NCBI RefSeq assembly: GCF_001558695.1
Contig: NZ_LNTU01000037.1
Location: forward strand, 186,001-250,000
Reading direction: 5' to 3'
Source of the DNA: Paramesorhizobium deserti
GTDB taxonomy: Bacteria; Pseudomonadota; Alphaproteobacteria; Rhizobiales; Rhizobiaceae
DNA length: 64,000 nt
Part shown: positions 16,944-26,883 of the stretch, one piece after another
Layout: every line of letters starts with the position of its first letter
Position numbering within the stretch: the stretch's first letter is position 1
Made by a program: the position numbers and the translations under genes
The notes under the pieces: model-generated
Told to the model about the DNA's origin: nothing
Databases searched by the model: none
Seen by the model: only the letters and a program-made list of their open reading frames with translations

Positions 16944-17483
16944 GAATGCTTCTCCTCGTATGGCTATCGGCTTGCGAGATAGGTGACGATCGCTGCGCAT
17001 CGGTTCGCATCGGAGACGCTGGCGGGGGCACCTCTGCAGGACGGTCCCACCATAGAAAGAGTGGTACGGACGAGCTATGCTTTGAAGTCCGTTTTACCTT
17101 CGCGATCGTCCGGATAAGCCCTTCGCCACAAAGACGGATCTCGGGAAACTGGGCGGCGTGCTCGCACGGATGGGCGGGTTCATGCCGGGAAGCCGGTATC
17201 ACGAAAAATTGCCGGTTTCGTTCAGGCTGGATCAAGCGACGACGCAGTGATCGCGATGCACGCCGCAAATGGCCTGGTGATGGGTGTTGTTAAAGCGCGG
17301 CCGAGCTCAGTCCGGCTTAACCAGCGCCAGCATTTTGTCAGGAAGTGTCAGCCTGTCACACATCTGCTATGGTAACGGACGGGCAACTTGCCTATATCTG
17401 GCGCGCTTTGGCCGGGCGCGTGTTTCACGCGTCCCGCTTGGCGCGTGAACCTGTTCCTTCCATTTCCTTTCAGCCACGGTCCC
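16944..17483. other. Non-coding stretch between divergent operons
   Basis: About 540 bases separate the IorA-like gene from the ABC ATPase gene. Open frames here have no recognisable product and no ribosome site. The region should hold promoters for both directions; I could not pick a convincing -35/-10 pair. Confidence 0.5.
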
Positions 17484-19168
<1,685 letters not shown>

Positions 19169-19212
19169 GCCAGATCCGGCCCATGATTTGAGAGCACTTG
19201 TCTTCCCCCAAA

Positions 19213-19240
19213 GCCATGCGCCGGATATGGGGCGCATGGC
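19213..19240. terminator. Bidirectional terminator-like hairpin
   Basis: A perfect 10-bp stem, GCCATGCGCC with GGCGCATGGC (19213-19222 and 19231-19240), closes an 8-base loop. It lies between the convergent exporter permease and HhH-repeat genes. Only short T-runs flank it, so efficiency is uncertain. Confidence 0.6.
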
Positions 19241-19258
19241 GCGCGTTTCACACGTGGT

Positions 19259-20347
19259 TTAACGTTTGATCTTCTCGACGTTGTCCTGTCCCTTGAAGCC
19301 ATCGTCTTCGGAACTTGCAACTTCACCACGTTTCACACGCTCCGCGAATTCGGTCGTGCCTCCCGTGGCCAATATCTTGGCCTGTCCCACCCATTGCTCG
19401 CGATCGATGCGGCCGGGAAAATCAAGGTAACTGCCGATCCAATTGATATTATCGCGGTCCCAGGCCGCTATCTGGCTGAAATGCCAGATACCGAGACCAT
19501 GCAGCCGCGCTTCGTTCTGCCGGCCTATTCCGTTGATCAATTTCAAATCATCAGCAACGCCTTGAGGCTCTACCGTTCCAAAGGGGCGACGACCCTCATG
19601 CTGATCCTCACCCTCAACCTTATCCAGCACTTGCGACAGGCCGGATTTGAGCTTGGCGATATCCATGTCACCCATCGGCTTGTCGTCCACCGGCAGACCG
19701 GCCCGAACCGCCCTGGAGTGCTCGGTCTCGCCGCCCCCGGCTAGAACCCTTGCCTGTTCGATCCAAAGTTCCCGCTCGATACGGCCGGGAAACGCCATAT
19801 GGTGGCCCATCCATTCGGCTTCTGCGGGAGACCAGGCAGCGATCTGGCGAAATGTATGGATGCCTTGGGCATTCAATATGCGCTCGTTTTGCGGCCCGAC
19901 ACCTTTGATCAGCTTCAAGTCGTCCTTATCGGTTGCGTTCTGCAATACAAGTGCAGGTGGCTTCTTGCCGGGGTGGCTGATCCCGATCGAGGAAGGGGCG
20001 ACGCGGGGCGCGATCGTCCCTGCTCCGACGGCGGCGGCCGCTGCTGCACCAACGGCGGGCTCAGCACGGCCGGTGAGCAGACCGCGCAACAGGCTGCCGA
20101 GCAGGCAGCCGATGATGTAGGCGCCGAAAAACAACAAGGCGAGATCGAGCCAATAACCAGCTTCCCCTGGTAGCAGCTTGAAAACCGCGACCGCAAGGCC
20201 GATCAGAAACAGGGGAATGCCGATGCCCAACCAGCCTGCTCCGGACCAGCCGGGCTTCTCATGGAGAAAACTGAGCCACCCAATGATGCCGCCAAGAATG
20301 AGGGCCAGGAGCAGCCATAAAGAATGAAACTGGGTCAGATACAGCAT
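19259..20347 (-). CDS. Membrane protein with two helix-hairpin-helix repeats
   Basis: A 362-aa protein. The first 95 residues contain three hydrophobic helices (about 9-30, 40-58 and 66-90), then an Ala-rich linker. Two copies of a helix-hairpin-helix unit follow: DDLKLIKGVGPQNERILNAQ near 142-161 and DDLKLINGIGRQNEARLHGL near 267-286. Each is followed by a matched segment (FRQIAAWSPAEAEWM; FSQIAAWDRDNINWI) and an FPGRIERE/FPGRIDRE motif. HhH repeats usually bind DNA non-specifically, so a membrane-tethered nucleic-acid contact is possible, but the function is unknown. It lies 10 bp from the OmpA-like gene in the same direction, so the two are probably co-transcribed. Confidence 0.82.
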   Translation of the reverse strand: MLYLTQFHSLWLLLALILGGIIGWLSFLHEKPGWSGAGWLGIGIPLFLIGLAVAVFKLLPGEAGYWLDLALLFFGAYIIGCLLGSLLRGLLTGRAEPAVGAAAAAAVGAGTIAPRVAPSSIGISHPGKKPPALVLQNATDKDDLKLIKGVGPQNERILNAQGIHTFRQIAAWSPAEAEWMGHHMAFPGRIERELWIEQARVLAGGGETEHSRAVRAGLPVDDKPMGDMDIAKLKSGLSQVLDKVEGEDQHEGRRPFGTVEPQGVADDLKLINGIGRQNEARLHGLGIWHFSQIAAWDRDNINWIGSYLDFPGRIDREQWVGQAKILATGGTTEFAERVKRGEVASSEDDGFKGQDNVEKIKR

Positions 20348-20357
20348 GACTGTTCTC

Positions 20358-21785
20358 CTACTTCACGAGAAATTCGATACGGCGGTTCTTGGCTCGACCA
20401 CTTTGGGTGTCATTGGAAGCAATGGGCTTGGCCTGTCCATAGCCGACCGCCGTAAGGCGCGAGCCGTCGACGCCGGCATTGACCATATATTGCCTCACGG
20501 CGTTGGAACGTTGCTGCGAAAGCGCGAGATTGGCTTTAGGCGACCCCTCGCTGTCCGTATATCCCTGGATCTCGACCTTGCCGCTTGGGCAACGTTGCGC
20601 AGTGGCTACGACGGAATCGAGAACTCTCGCGGAATCCTTGTCGATCCGCGCGCTGCCTGTTTCAAAGTGGATTGTATCGTTATGGGTAATCTCACTGAAC
20701 AACGACTGGCAACCGGCATTGTCGATGGGTGCCCCTGGTTTGGCGATCGCGATATCGGCCTGCCCCGTATACCCGTTCGGAAGGGGACCGGTGATCGCGC
20801 TTTTGATCGCTTGGGCTGCATTCTCATGAAGCGCGCTGCCACTCAAATTTACAGTCTTGTTGTTTATATGCAGCGCTCCATCGCTGAGACGCGACAGATG
20901 CGGCAGGGCAAGAGTTGCAGCGGCTAGTATATCAGTGGGTGCGTTTTCCGCTTTCGTCATATTGTCGATGACGGTATGGGACGCAAAATTACGCTTCGCC
21001 GCGGCCAGTATCTCCTGATGTTGTTGATCATTTTGATAGTTGCCGCCCAGGGTCAGCGTTTTTTCCTGCCCGTTGCGTACGGCGCTGAACACCGTGTCAT
21101 CGGATGGCTGCACCGAAGCTGTCTTCACCGTGCTGTCAGGAGAATTGCCCTGCACATTGACTTGTCCCAGCGCCACATCCTGCGGAGGGCTTTTCAAAGC
21201 CGTCATCAAATTGGCGAGATTGGTCCGGTCCTGAGCAATGCCGTTAACCGACAAAGTGCCGTTGCTGAGCGTCATTGAAGCTGTGCTCAGATCCGAAAGC
21301 TGCTTTGCCGCAAATTTGGCTGCGTTTTCAAAACCTGCTGGTGCGCCCAGCGCATAGGTAAGCTTGTCGACCACATTGGCGGATGGGTTTTCAGCCTTGA
21401 AGCTGTCCAGAATGGATTGGCGAATATCTGGCCGGGGAACATTGCCTGTTAATGTGATGGTGTTGCCTGTCTTTTCGATGCCGAAATTGTAAGGCTGCAC
21501 CGTGGGAACCAATTTGGCCTCGTTTTTGACAAGCCGCACACCTGCCGTATGGCCGACCGCTGTCGCGGCCTCGCTAATGTCACGAAATGAGAACGCATTT
21601 GCTGAAAGGGTTCCATCGCGGCCACTGAAGTTCAGCGAGGGCTTGTCCAGCGCCACCTGCCCAAGAGCACTTGCTGACCGCTGGGACAAATCCCGTTGCA
21701 TCGGTTCCGTGTGGGTTGCGGCCGTGTAGGCCCAAAGTCCAGCCAGGGGAACGGCTCCCCACCACCATTTGTTGGGTCTATGCAT
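20358..21785 (-). CDS. BON-repeat OmpA-family envelope protein
   Basis: A 475-aa protein with a short N-terminal hydrophobic anchor (WWWGAVPLAGLWAYTAA, residues about 7-23). At least four BON-like beta-alpha repeats are visible (NTITLTGNVPRPDIRQSIL, GTLSVNGIAQDRTNLANLM, KTLTLGGNYQNDQQHQEIL, KTVNLSGSALHENAAQAI). The C-terminal 110 residues are an OmpA peptidoglycan-binding domain, with IHFETGSARID, the EIQGYTDSEGS loop containing the diaminopimelate-contacting Asp, and GRAKNRRIEF. The layout resembles mycobacterial ArfA/OmpATb (family knowledge). It probably links the inner membrane to the cell wall. The gene is the upstream partner of the HhH-repeat protein. Confidence 0.87.
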   Translation of the reverse strand: MHRPNKWWWGAVPLAGLWAYTAATHTEPMQRDLSQRSASALGQVALDKPSLNFSGRDGTLSANAFSFRDISEAATAVGHTAGVRLVKNEAKLVPTVQPYNFGIEKTGNTITLTGNVPRPDIRQSILDSFKAENPSANVVDKLTYALGAPAGFENAAKFAAKQLSDLSTASMTLSNGTLSVNGIAQDRTNLANLMTALKSPPQDVALGQVNVQGNSPDSTVKTASVQPSDDTVFSAVRNGQEKTLTLGGNYQNDQQHQEILAAAKRNFASHTVIDNMTKAENAPTDILAAATLALPHLSRLSDGALHINNKTVNLSGSALHENAAQAIKSAITGPLPNGYTGQADIAIAKPGAPIDNAGCQSLFSEITHNDTIHFETGSARIDKDSARVLDSVVATAQRCPSGKVEIQGYTDSEGSPKANLALSQQRSNAVRQYMVNAGVDGSRLTAVGYGQAKPIASNDTQSGRAKNRRIEFLVK

Positions 21786-22553
21786 GTTCTCATATTCTCC
21801 ACATCTGGTTGACCCGGCTGCCTTGGGCGTCTGGCGCCGGGCAAGCTGTGTTCGTGATCACGTCTCGGTCAGCAACCCTACGCTCGCGAGATTGGCCAAC
21901 TCGACCAATCACTTGAAAGTAGACATCGCTAATCCTCGTCAAGAATAATCCAGATGTTACGCAAAATAGTTAAACCAACCATCGCATTTTCGGGAACTGG
22001 TTAAATATTCACTGAACTCATGTCGCCAGTAATTTTACAATTTTCCCTATTATATATTTTCAGACTATTTATTGATCGGCGTCGGACTTCGTTCTTTTCT
22101 GCAACGGCGACGGAATCGGAGGCACAAGCGTTTCGTTCGAGATCAGCAGTATGGCTAAAGTCGAACACATGTTCGCGATCGAATATTGCGAAACAGAAAC
22201 AATTGCCGGTTTTTCAGAATCGGCGACCTTCCCCCATGCGGCCTTGTCCAACCGCTCCGGCCTGTAGGGACGCGGTTCGCCCGCGTCGATACGCGCGAAA
22301 AGGACGGCTTATTGGCCAAATTTCTTCAGCAATGCCGCCTCGGCGTATTCGGAACGGTTACAACCATGTCAAAGGGACGCCGCTTCCTCAACCGGAAAGA
22401 CGGGCCTTGGGTTCATGGATTGGCGGCGCACGCCTTAAGCTGAAGACGAAGGATTTTGTCGTTCTCGTTTGCTACTGATGGAGCGGATATAACGTATGGT
22501 CACCGCAAATCCTGCAATAACCATACGCTCAACCGTGGTTGACCGTTTTCGCG
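21786..22553. other. 768-base intergenic region without a convincing gene
   Basis: This AT-richer stretch should contain the promoter of the ompA-like/HhH operon at its left end. Frames of up to about 150 codons exist but lack ribosome sites and family features. One plus-strand frame around 22084-22269 reads like a short coding remnant (cysteine-containing, ending at a TAG) but has no good start. An inverted repeat is near the right end. Confidence 0.5.
22493..22542. repeat. Two inverted repeats downstream of the GMC oxidoreductase gene
   Basis: CGTATGGT (22493-22500) pairs with ACCATACG (22520-22527) across 19 bases. A second dyad, TCAACC-GT-GGTTGA (22529-22542), follows at once. They lie 12-60 bases past the GMC gene stop on its transcript. 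No U-tract follows, so they could be a terminator, an RNA-stability element or a protein site. Confidence 0.4.
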
Positions 22554-24125
22554 TCAAATAGTTCCCGCGGCCATTTCCCCGGCGATATGGTCCGCCTGAC
22601 GGATCGCCAGCGTCACGATCGTCAGCGTGGGGTTTTCCGCGCCGCCCGTGGTGAACTGGCTACCGTCGGAAATAAACAGGTTCCTGATATCGTGCGTCTG
22701 TCCCCATTTGTTGACTACGCCGTCCGACGCCTTCTCGCTCATACGGTTGGTGCCGAGATTATGCGTCGAAGGATAGGGCGGTGTCGGGAAGCTGCGGATT
22801 GCGCCGACGGCCTCGTAGAGCGCCTGCCCACGCTGATACGCATGGTTGCGCATGGCGATATCGTTGGGATGGTCGGTGAACGATACATCGGGGATCGGCA
22901 TGCCGTACTGGTCCTTCAGTTCAGGGTGCAGCTTCACCGCGTTCTGCTCCTGCGGCATGTCCTCACCAACGATCCACATGCCGGCCATGTTGGGATAGTT
23001 GTCCATTGCCGAGGTGAAGGAACGGCCCCAGCCGCCGGGATCGAGGAAGGCTGCCATGAAGGGCAGGCCGAGCGACAGGGTTTCCAACTCATAGCCGCCA
23101 ACGAAGCCGCGCGACGGGTCGTGGATAGCCTCGTCTCGGATGATGCCGGCCATGGTCGTACCACGATACATGTGGACCGGCTTTTCGAACACGGCATAGA
23201 CCGAACCGGTCGTGTGCCGCATGTAATTCTTGCCAACCTGGCCGGAGGAATTCGCCAGCCCGTCCGGGAACATCGACGAATGCGAGTTGAGGAGCAGCCG
23301 GGGGCTTTCGATCGAATTGCCCGCGACGCAGACAATGCGGGCCTTTTGCTCATGCAGCTTGCCGTCCGTGTCGGCATAGACGACGCCCGTCACCTTTCCG
23401 GCCTTGTCATGCTCGATCTTCACCACATGGGAATTCGGCCGGACCTCCAGTCTGCCGGTCGCCTCGCCTTTCGGGATTTCGGTATAGAGCGTCGACCATT
23501 TGGCGCCCCACTTGCAGCCCTGGAAGCAGAAGCCGGTCTGCTGACAGCCCATGCGGCCGTCGCGTTCGGCGGAGTTGATGGCCATCCGGCCGGTATTGCA
23601 TTCCTTGTAGCCAAGCTTGTCGGCGCCGGCCTTGAACACCTTGAAATTGTTGTTGCCCGGCAGGCCCTCGATGCCATTGGTGCGGGTCACCCCCATCTTG
23701 TCCTCAGCCTTGGCATAATAAGGTTCGAGGTCGGCAAGAGTGATCGGCCAGTCGAGCAGGTTGGCGCCCTCGATCTTGCCATAGGTCGTCAGGTCCTTGA
23801 ACTCATGTTCCTGAAAGCGCAACGAGGCGCCGGCCCAATGGGTCGTCGTGCCGCCGACCGCCTTGACGATCCAGGCCGGCAGATTGGGAAAGTCCTTGTG
23901 TACCCGCCAGCCGCCGCCGGTGGTGCGGTGGTCAAGCCAGGCGAGTTGGGCGAAACTCTCCCATTCGTCATTGATGAAATCTTCATACTCGATGCGGCTG
24001 CCCGCTTCGAGCACGACGACATCGATGCCCTTCTGAGCAAGTTCGTTGCCGAGCGTGCCGCCGCCGGCACCGGAACCGATGATGACGACCACGCTGTCGT
24101 CGTTGAGATCATAAGGGGCTGCCAT
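22554..24125 (-). CDS. GMC-family FAD oxidoreductase (gluconate/sugar dehydrogenase large-subunit type)
   Basis: A 523-aa flavoprotein. The FAD motif GSGAGGGTLGNELA (residues 17-30), the catalytic His in STHNLGTNRMS and the second active-site pair region GGAENPTLT mark the GMC family. Three cysteines (194, 200 and 204 in GCQQTGFCFQGCK) sit where FAD-dependent glucose dehydrogenases bind a [3Fe-4S] cluster. It would oxidise a sugar or polyol at the periplasmic face, exported with the Tat-signal small subunit encoded 79 bp upstream. The usual cytochrome c third subunit is not in this locus. The substrate is unknown; gluconate, sorbitol or a cyclitol are possible. Confidence 0.92.
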   Translation of the reverse strand: MAAPYDLNDDSVVVIIGSGAGGGTLGNELAQKGIDVVVLEAGSRIEYEDFINDEWESFAQLAWLDHRTTGGGWRVHKDFPNLPAWIVKAVGGTTTHWAGASLRFQEHEFKDLTTYGKIEGANLLDWPITLADLEPYYAKAEDKMGVTRTNGIEGLPGNNNFKVFKAGADKLGYKECNTGRMAINSAERDGRMGCQQTGFCFQGCKWGAKWSTLYTEIPKGEATGRLEVRPNSHVVKIEHDKAGKVTGVVYADTDGKLHEQKARIVCVAGNSIESPRLLLNSHSSMFPDGLANSSGQVGKNYMRHTTGSVYAVFEKPVHMYRGTTMAGIIRDEAIHDPSRGFVGGYELETLSLGLPFMAAFLDPGGWGRSFTSAMDNYPNMAGMWIVGEDMPQEQNAVKLHPELKDQYGMPIPDVSFTDHPNDIAMRNHAYQRGQALYEAVGAIRSFPTPPYPSTHNLGTNRMSEKASDGVVNKWGQTHDIRNLFISDGSQFTTGGAENPTLTIVTLAIRQADHIAGEMAAGTI

Positions 24126-24204
24126 GCTATCCTCCCGAAACTGTATGCCCGACGGCGCTCATGCACCGCCTGCCCGCCACCTCCTCCGGCGCGGGCGCAT
24201 TCGG

Positions 24205-24735
24205 TCAAAGCCATTGGATGTCGTTAAAGCCGCGGTCGATATAGCCGCCCTTTGAATAGGACTCGCCCTCATAGCCGAAGATCGGCCAGATCTCCTTCTG
24301 GTTATAGAGGCTCACCACAAGATCGCCGCGCACCGCTTGAAAGAAGGGCGTTGTCTCGATGTCACGCAGGATGGCGACCCGGTCGTCCTCCCATCCAAGG
24401 CCACGATAGCCGCCGCTGCCGGCGCGCCTGTCGAGATCGGCGATGCCGTCCTCGATCAAAGTCCTGTGTGCCGGATCCTCGGCCGCCTTGGCGTCCTGCC
24501 CCTTGACCGCGATCGCATAGAAGCGGTCGGCGAGCTGGTCATGCGGGTAGATGTCGCGCGCCAGCACGATCAGGGTCGCCGTCGTTTCCGGCTTGAGCGC
24601 CGTCGTCTCCAGCCCCCAGGCATCCCGGGGGCTGATGACCGCACGACCCGATATGATCAGGGCCGCACCGATCGTTCCGCGTTTTAGCAATTCCCGGCGC
24701 GAGATGCCGCGCCGGTTTTCATGGACCATGGCCAT
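24205..24735 (-). CDS. Gluconate 2-dehydrogenase subunit 3-family protein (Tat-exported small subunit)
   Basis: A 176-aa protein with a twin-arginine leader (ISRRELLKRGTIGAALIISG, residues about 11-30) and the short helical domain seen in the gamma/subunit-3 family (RDIYPHD, then a WEDDRVAILRDIE region and FFQAVRGDLVVSLYNQ). It acts as the export escort and structural partner of the GMC flavoprotein. The start at 24735 follows GGGAGG with a suitable gap. It is the first gene of a two-gene unit with the GMC oxidoreductase and is preceded, 70 bp away on the same strand, by a glyoxalase gene. Confidence 0.9.
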   Translation of the reverse strand: MAMVHENRRGISRRELLKRGTIGAALIISGRAVISPRDAWGLETTALKPETTATLIVLARDIYPHDQLADRFYAIAVKGQDAKAAEDPAHRTLIEDGIADLDRRAGSGGYRGLGWEDDRVAILRDIETTPFFQAVRGDLVVSLYNQKEIWPIFGYEGESYSKGGYIDRGFNDIQWL

Positions 24736-24805
24736 CTGGCTATCCTCCCATTTCCTTCGCCTGCCAGCCGGTCGGGCCGCGCCCCTCCTCCGGGGCGCGG
24801 CTCCG

Positions 24806-25207
24806 TTATTTGAAACGACCGTGACGCTGCAAAACCTCGATCTTGTAGCCATCGGGATCGGTGATGAAGAAGAACCGCGCGAGCAGCGCGCCGTCGCGGT
24901 TGAATTCGACGATCTTGTTGGGAGCAAGGCCCGCAGCCGCCAGCCGCGCATGCTCCGCATCGAGATCGCCCACCGAAACCGCAAGATGGCCGTAGCCATC
25001 GCCAAGGGCATAGGGTTCAGTACGCCCCTTGTTGATCGTCAGTTCGACCTCGAACTCGCTCTCGTCATTGCTCATATAGACGAGCGTGAAGGTGTCGAAA
25101 TCCAGCCTGTCCGCCACCTTGAGCCCGAATGCCTTGCTGTAGAAATCGACAGAACGCGCTTCGTCAAGGACGCGAACCATCGAATGGATTGCTTTCGCCA
25201 ACGTCAT
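24806..25207 (-). CDS. Lactoylglutathione lyase-like VOC protein (glyoxalase I)
   Basis: A 133-aa single-repeat-pair VOC protein. The four expected metal ligands of GloA appear: His near residue 8 (IHSMVRV), Glu in EFEVELT, His in GHLAVSV and Glu in GYKIEVLQ. It would convert the methylglyoxal-glutathione adduct to S-lactoylglutathione. The AAAAGGAGA ribosome site supports the start. It lies upstream of the sugar-dehydrogenase small subunit in the same direction. A different VOC activity on an alpha-oxo aldehyde product of that oxidase is possible, so the GloA name is probable rather than certain. Confidence 0.82.
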   Translation of the reverse strand: MTLAKAIHSMVRVLDEARSVDFYSKAFGLKVADRLDFDTFTLVYMSNDESEFEVELTINKGRTEPYALGDGYGHLAVSVGDLDAEHARLAAAGLAPNKIVEFNRDGALLARFFFITDPDGYKIEVLQRHGRFK

Positions 25208-25392
25208 TGTCTCCTTTTATGGGGTGATGCTAATCCGCGATTGCGGAGTGTTGGTAGCAGCCGATTACCGCACGCAAAAAAGAAACACGAAATTTGCGCT
25301 ATCCGGGCCGATATGTTCCGCCCGCAGACGGCATTTGACGACGGCACGCGGCAGCGGCATATTAGAATCATAATAAAAAAAGGGAGGAACCC

Positions 25393-25698
25393 ATGTGCGA
25401 GATCTATGCGGGTCAGGACCCCGAAAGATACCGTCCGATCAACCGCTCCATCCGTATCGGCGGGCATTCGACCAGCATTCAACTCGAAGCGGCGTTCTGG
25501 CTGCTGATCGACGAGATTGCGCAGAAACAGAGCCTTTCCACAGCCCGTTTTCTGTCGACGCTTTATGACGAGGCGCTGGAGATCAATGGTTCGATTTCGA
25601 ATTTCAGTTCGCTGCTGCGCACGAGTTGTCTGATCTACCTGATGGGCGGCAACAAGGGACAGCCACAACGGGCCCTCCGGATCGTTGCCGCCGAATAG
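25393..25698 (+). CDS. Ribbon-helix-helix domain protein
   Basis: A 101-aa protein with the RHH core NRSIRIGGHSTSIQLEAAFW (residues 17-36), which contains the beta-strand that would contact DNA and the first helix. The N-terminal MCEIYAGQ is characteristic of a small family widespread in rhizobia and relatives. A GGGAGGAA ribosome site precedes the ATG. The C-terminal part carries a second amphipathic segment (SNFSSLLRTSCLIYLMGG). It is convergent with the alpha/beta hydrolase, ending 4 bp away, and divergent from the glyoxalase across 185 bp. It may be a regulator, but targets are unknown. Confidence 0.85.
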   Translation: MCEIYAGQDPERYRPINRSIRIGGHSTSIQLEAAFWLLIDEIAQKQSLSTARFLSTLYDEALEINGSISNFSSLLRTSCLIYLMGGNKGQPQRALRIVAAE

Positions 25699-25702
25699 TG
25701 TA

Positions 25703-26782
25703 TCAGTCGGTTGCAGCGACCGGCGCCGCAAGGAAATCCAACACCTCGTTGACGAAGGTGGCGCGGCCGCGCTCCGGACGATCGAGGTGAACGTAATGCG
25801 TAGCTTCCGGAAGTGTCACCGCCCGGACCTCGGCTGCTTGCGTCAGGTCGCGGGCAAGTCCGGCCACATCTTCCGGCCTGCTCCAGAAATCACGGTTCGA
25901 GCGGATGATGAGTACGCGTGCTCTGATCGGTCCTGCATCCCATAGCTTTCGGCCGGATGCGAGATCGAAGGAATCCGCCATTGCCCCCGACGGGGCACGG
26001 AATGCAGGAGGATCACGATCCGAAGCGGTCGGATCGGAGGCGAGAGCGGCCTCCTGATAGGCGCGGATGACCTCGGGATCGCGCCAACTGGCCTTATCAT
26101 CGATCGGTATCGAGTTGTCCCAGGACGGTAGGAGGGACGCAGCGGTGTTCAGCCGGTAAGAACCAAATCTCGCAACGTTGAACTGGCCCGGTGCCTCAGG
26201 ATCAGCCATGCTGCTTCCCGGCCCTAGGGTCGGATGGCCGGCATGAGCGCCATAAAGGGCGTTGTGGATCACCAGGTGGCTCACCTTTTCCGGATGATTG
26301 CTGGCATACATGCCGACCCAGTGGCCGCCCGTCGCCCAGCCGAGGAGCGCGACCTTGGGCGCACCAGTGCGGCGCTCGACCGCTTCAACCACGGCCGCAA
26401 CGTCGCGTACCACTTCATGGGACCGTGAAAGCGGCTCACCCTGCTGCGGTCCATCCTGACCGGGGCGGCTCGACCCGCCATAGCCGCGTGCATCCATGAT
26501 GAAGACGCGGTGACCGGCACGCGCGAGATCGGCCGCCAGGGAACCGTTCTCCACAGGCAAATCGAAAGAGGGAATTCCCGGCACGCGGGCGCCGTGCAGG
26601 AGAATGACCGGCGGTTTTTCCGCTGATGCCAGCGTATCGCGCACCTCGCGTACGCTCAGAGATATACCGGGCTCGCCTGCGACCTTGAAGTCCTCGCGGC
26701 TGATTTCGGCGTGCGCGGCGTCGGCGAAAAGAGAGCCGGCGGCAAATGCGCCGGCGATGGCGGTTTTGATGATCGATGGCAT
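25703..26782 (-). CDS. Exported alpha/beta hydrolase
   Basis: A 359-aa alpha/beta-hydrolase with an N-terminal signal peptide (MPSIIKTAIAGAFAAGSL, cleavage near ADAAHA). The oxyanion segment ILLHGARVPG is visible. The nucleophile elbow reads GWATGG, with Ala where Ser normally lies (expected GxSxG). Late motifs include Asp near RVLIIRSNRDFWSRP and His in PEATHYVHLDRP. ATG 26782 follows AAAGGA; the frame 15 bases longer lacks one. It is divergent from a LysR regulator 86 bp away. Substrate unknown; the altered elbow makes hydrolase activity doubtful. Confidence 0.85.
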   Translation of the reverse strand: MPSIIKTAIAGAFAAGSLFADAAHAEISREDFKVAGEPGISLSVREVRDTLASAEKPPVILLHGARVPGIPSFDLPVENGSLAADLARAGHRVFIMDARGYGGSSRPGQDGPQQGEPLSRSHEVVRDVAAVVEAVERRTGAPKVALLGWATGGHWVGMYASNHPEKVSHLVIHNALYGAHAGHPTLGPGSSMADPEAPGQFNVARFGSYRLNTAASLLPSWDNSIPIDDKASWRDPEVIRAYQEAALASDPTASDRDPPAFRAPSGAMADSFDLASGRKLWDAGPIRARVLIIRSNRDFWSRPEDVAGLARDLTQAAEVRAVTLPEATHYVHLDRPERGRATFVNEVLDFLAAPVAATD

Positions 26783-26833
26783 ATCGGGTCCTTTCATTTC
26801 ACAACCAATGGAAGGACAGATGAACCTTTCTCA

Positions 26834-26883
26834 TGATATTTCCAGATCGATTCTCAGTATCGTATGATATGTCCATGATATCA
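26834..26883. promoter_or_regulatory. TGATAT repeats in the LysR/hydrolase promoter region
   Basis: TGATATTTCC (26834-26843) and TGATATGTCC (26865-26874) repeat at a 31-bp period, three helical turns, and a TGATATCA palindrome follows at 26876-26883. They overlap the LysR start, which fits autoregulation, and lie just upstream of the divergent hydrolase. Confidence 0.4.

Noticed and set aside
22020-22478. A 152-codon plus-strand frame in the gap before the GMC gene
   Set aside because: No ribosome site, low-complexity basic composition and no recognisable domain.
22539-24227. A 562-codon plus-strand open frame opposite the GMC oxidoreductase
   Set aside because: No family features; the opposite strand carries a full-length enzyme with all motifs.
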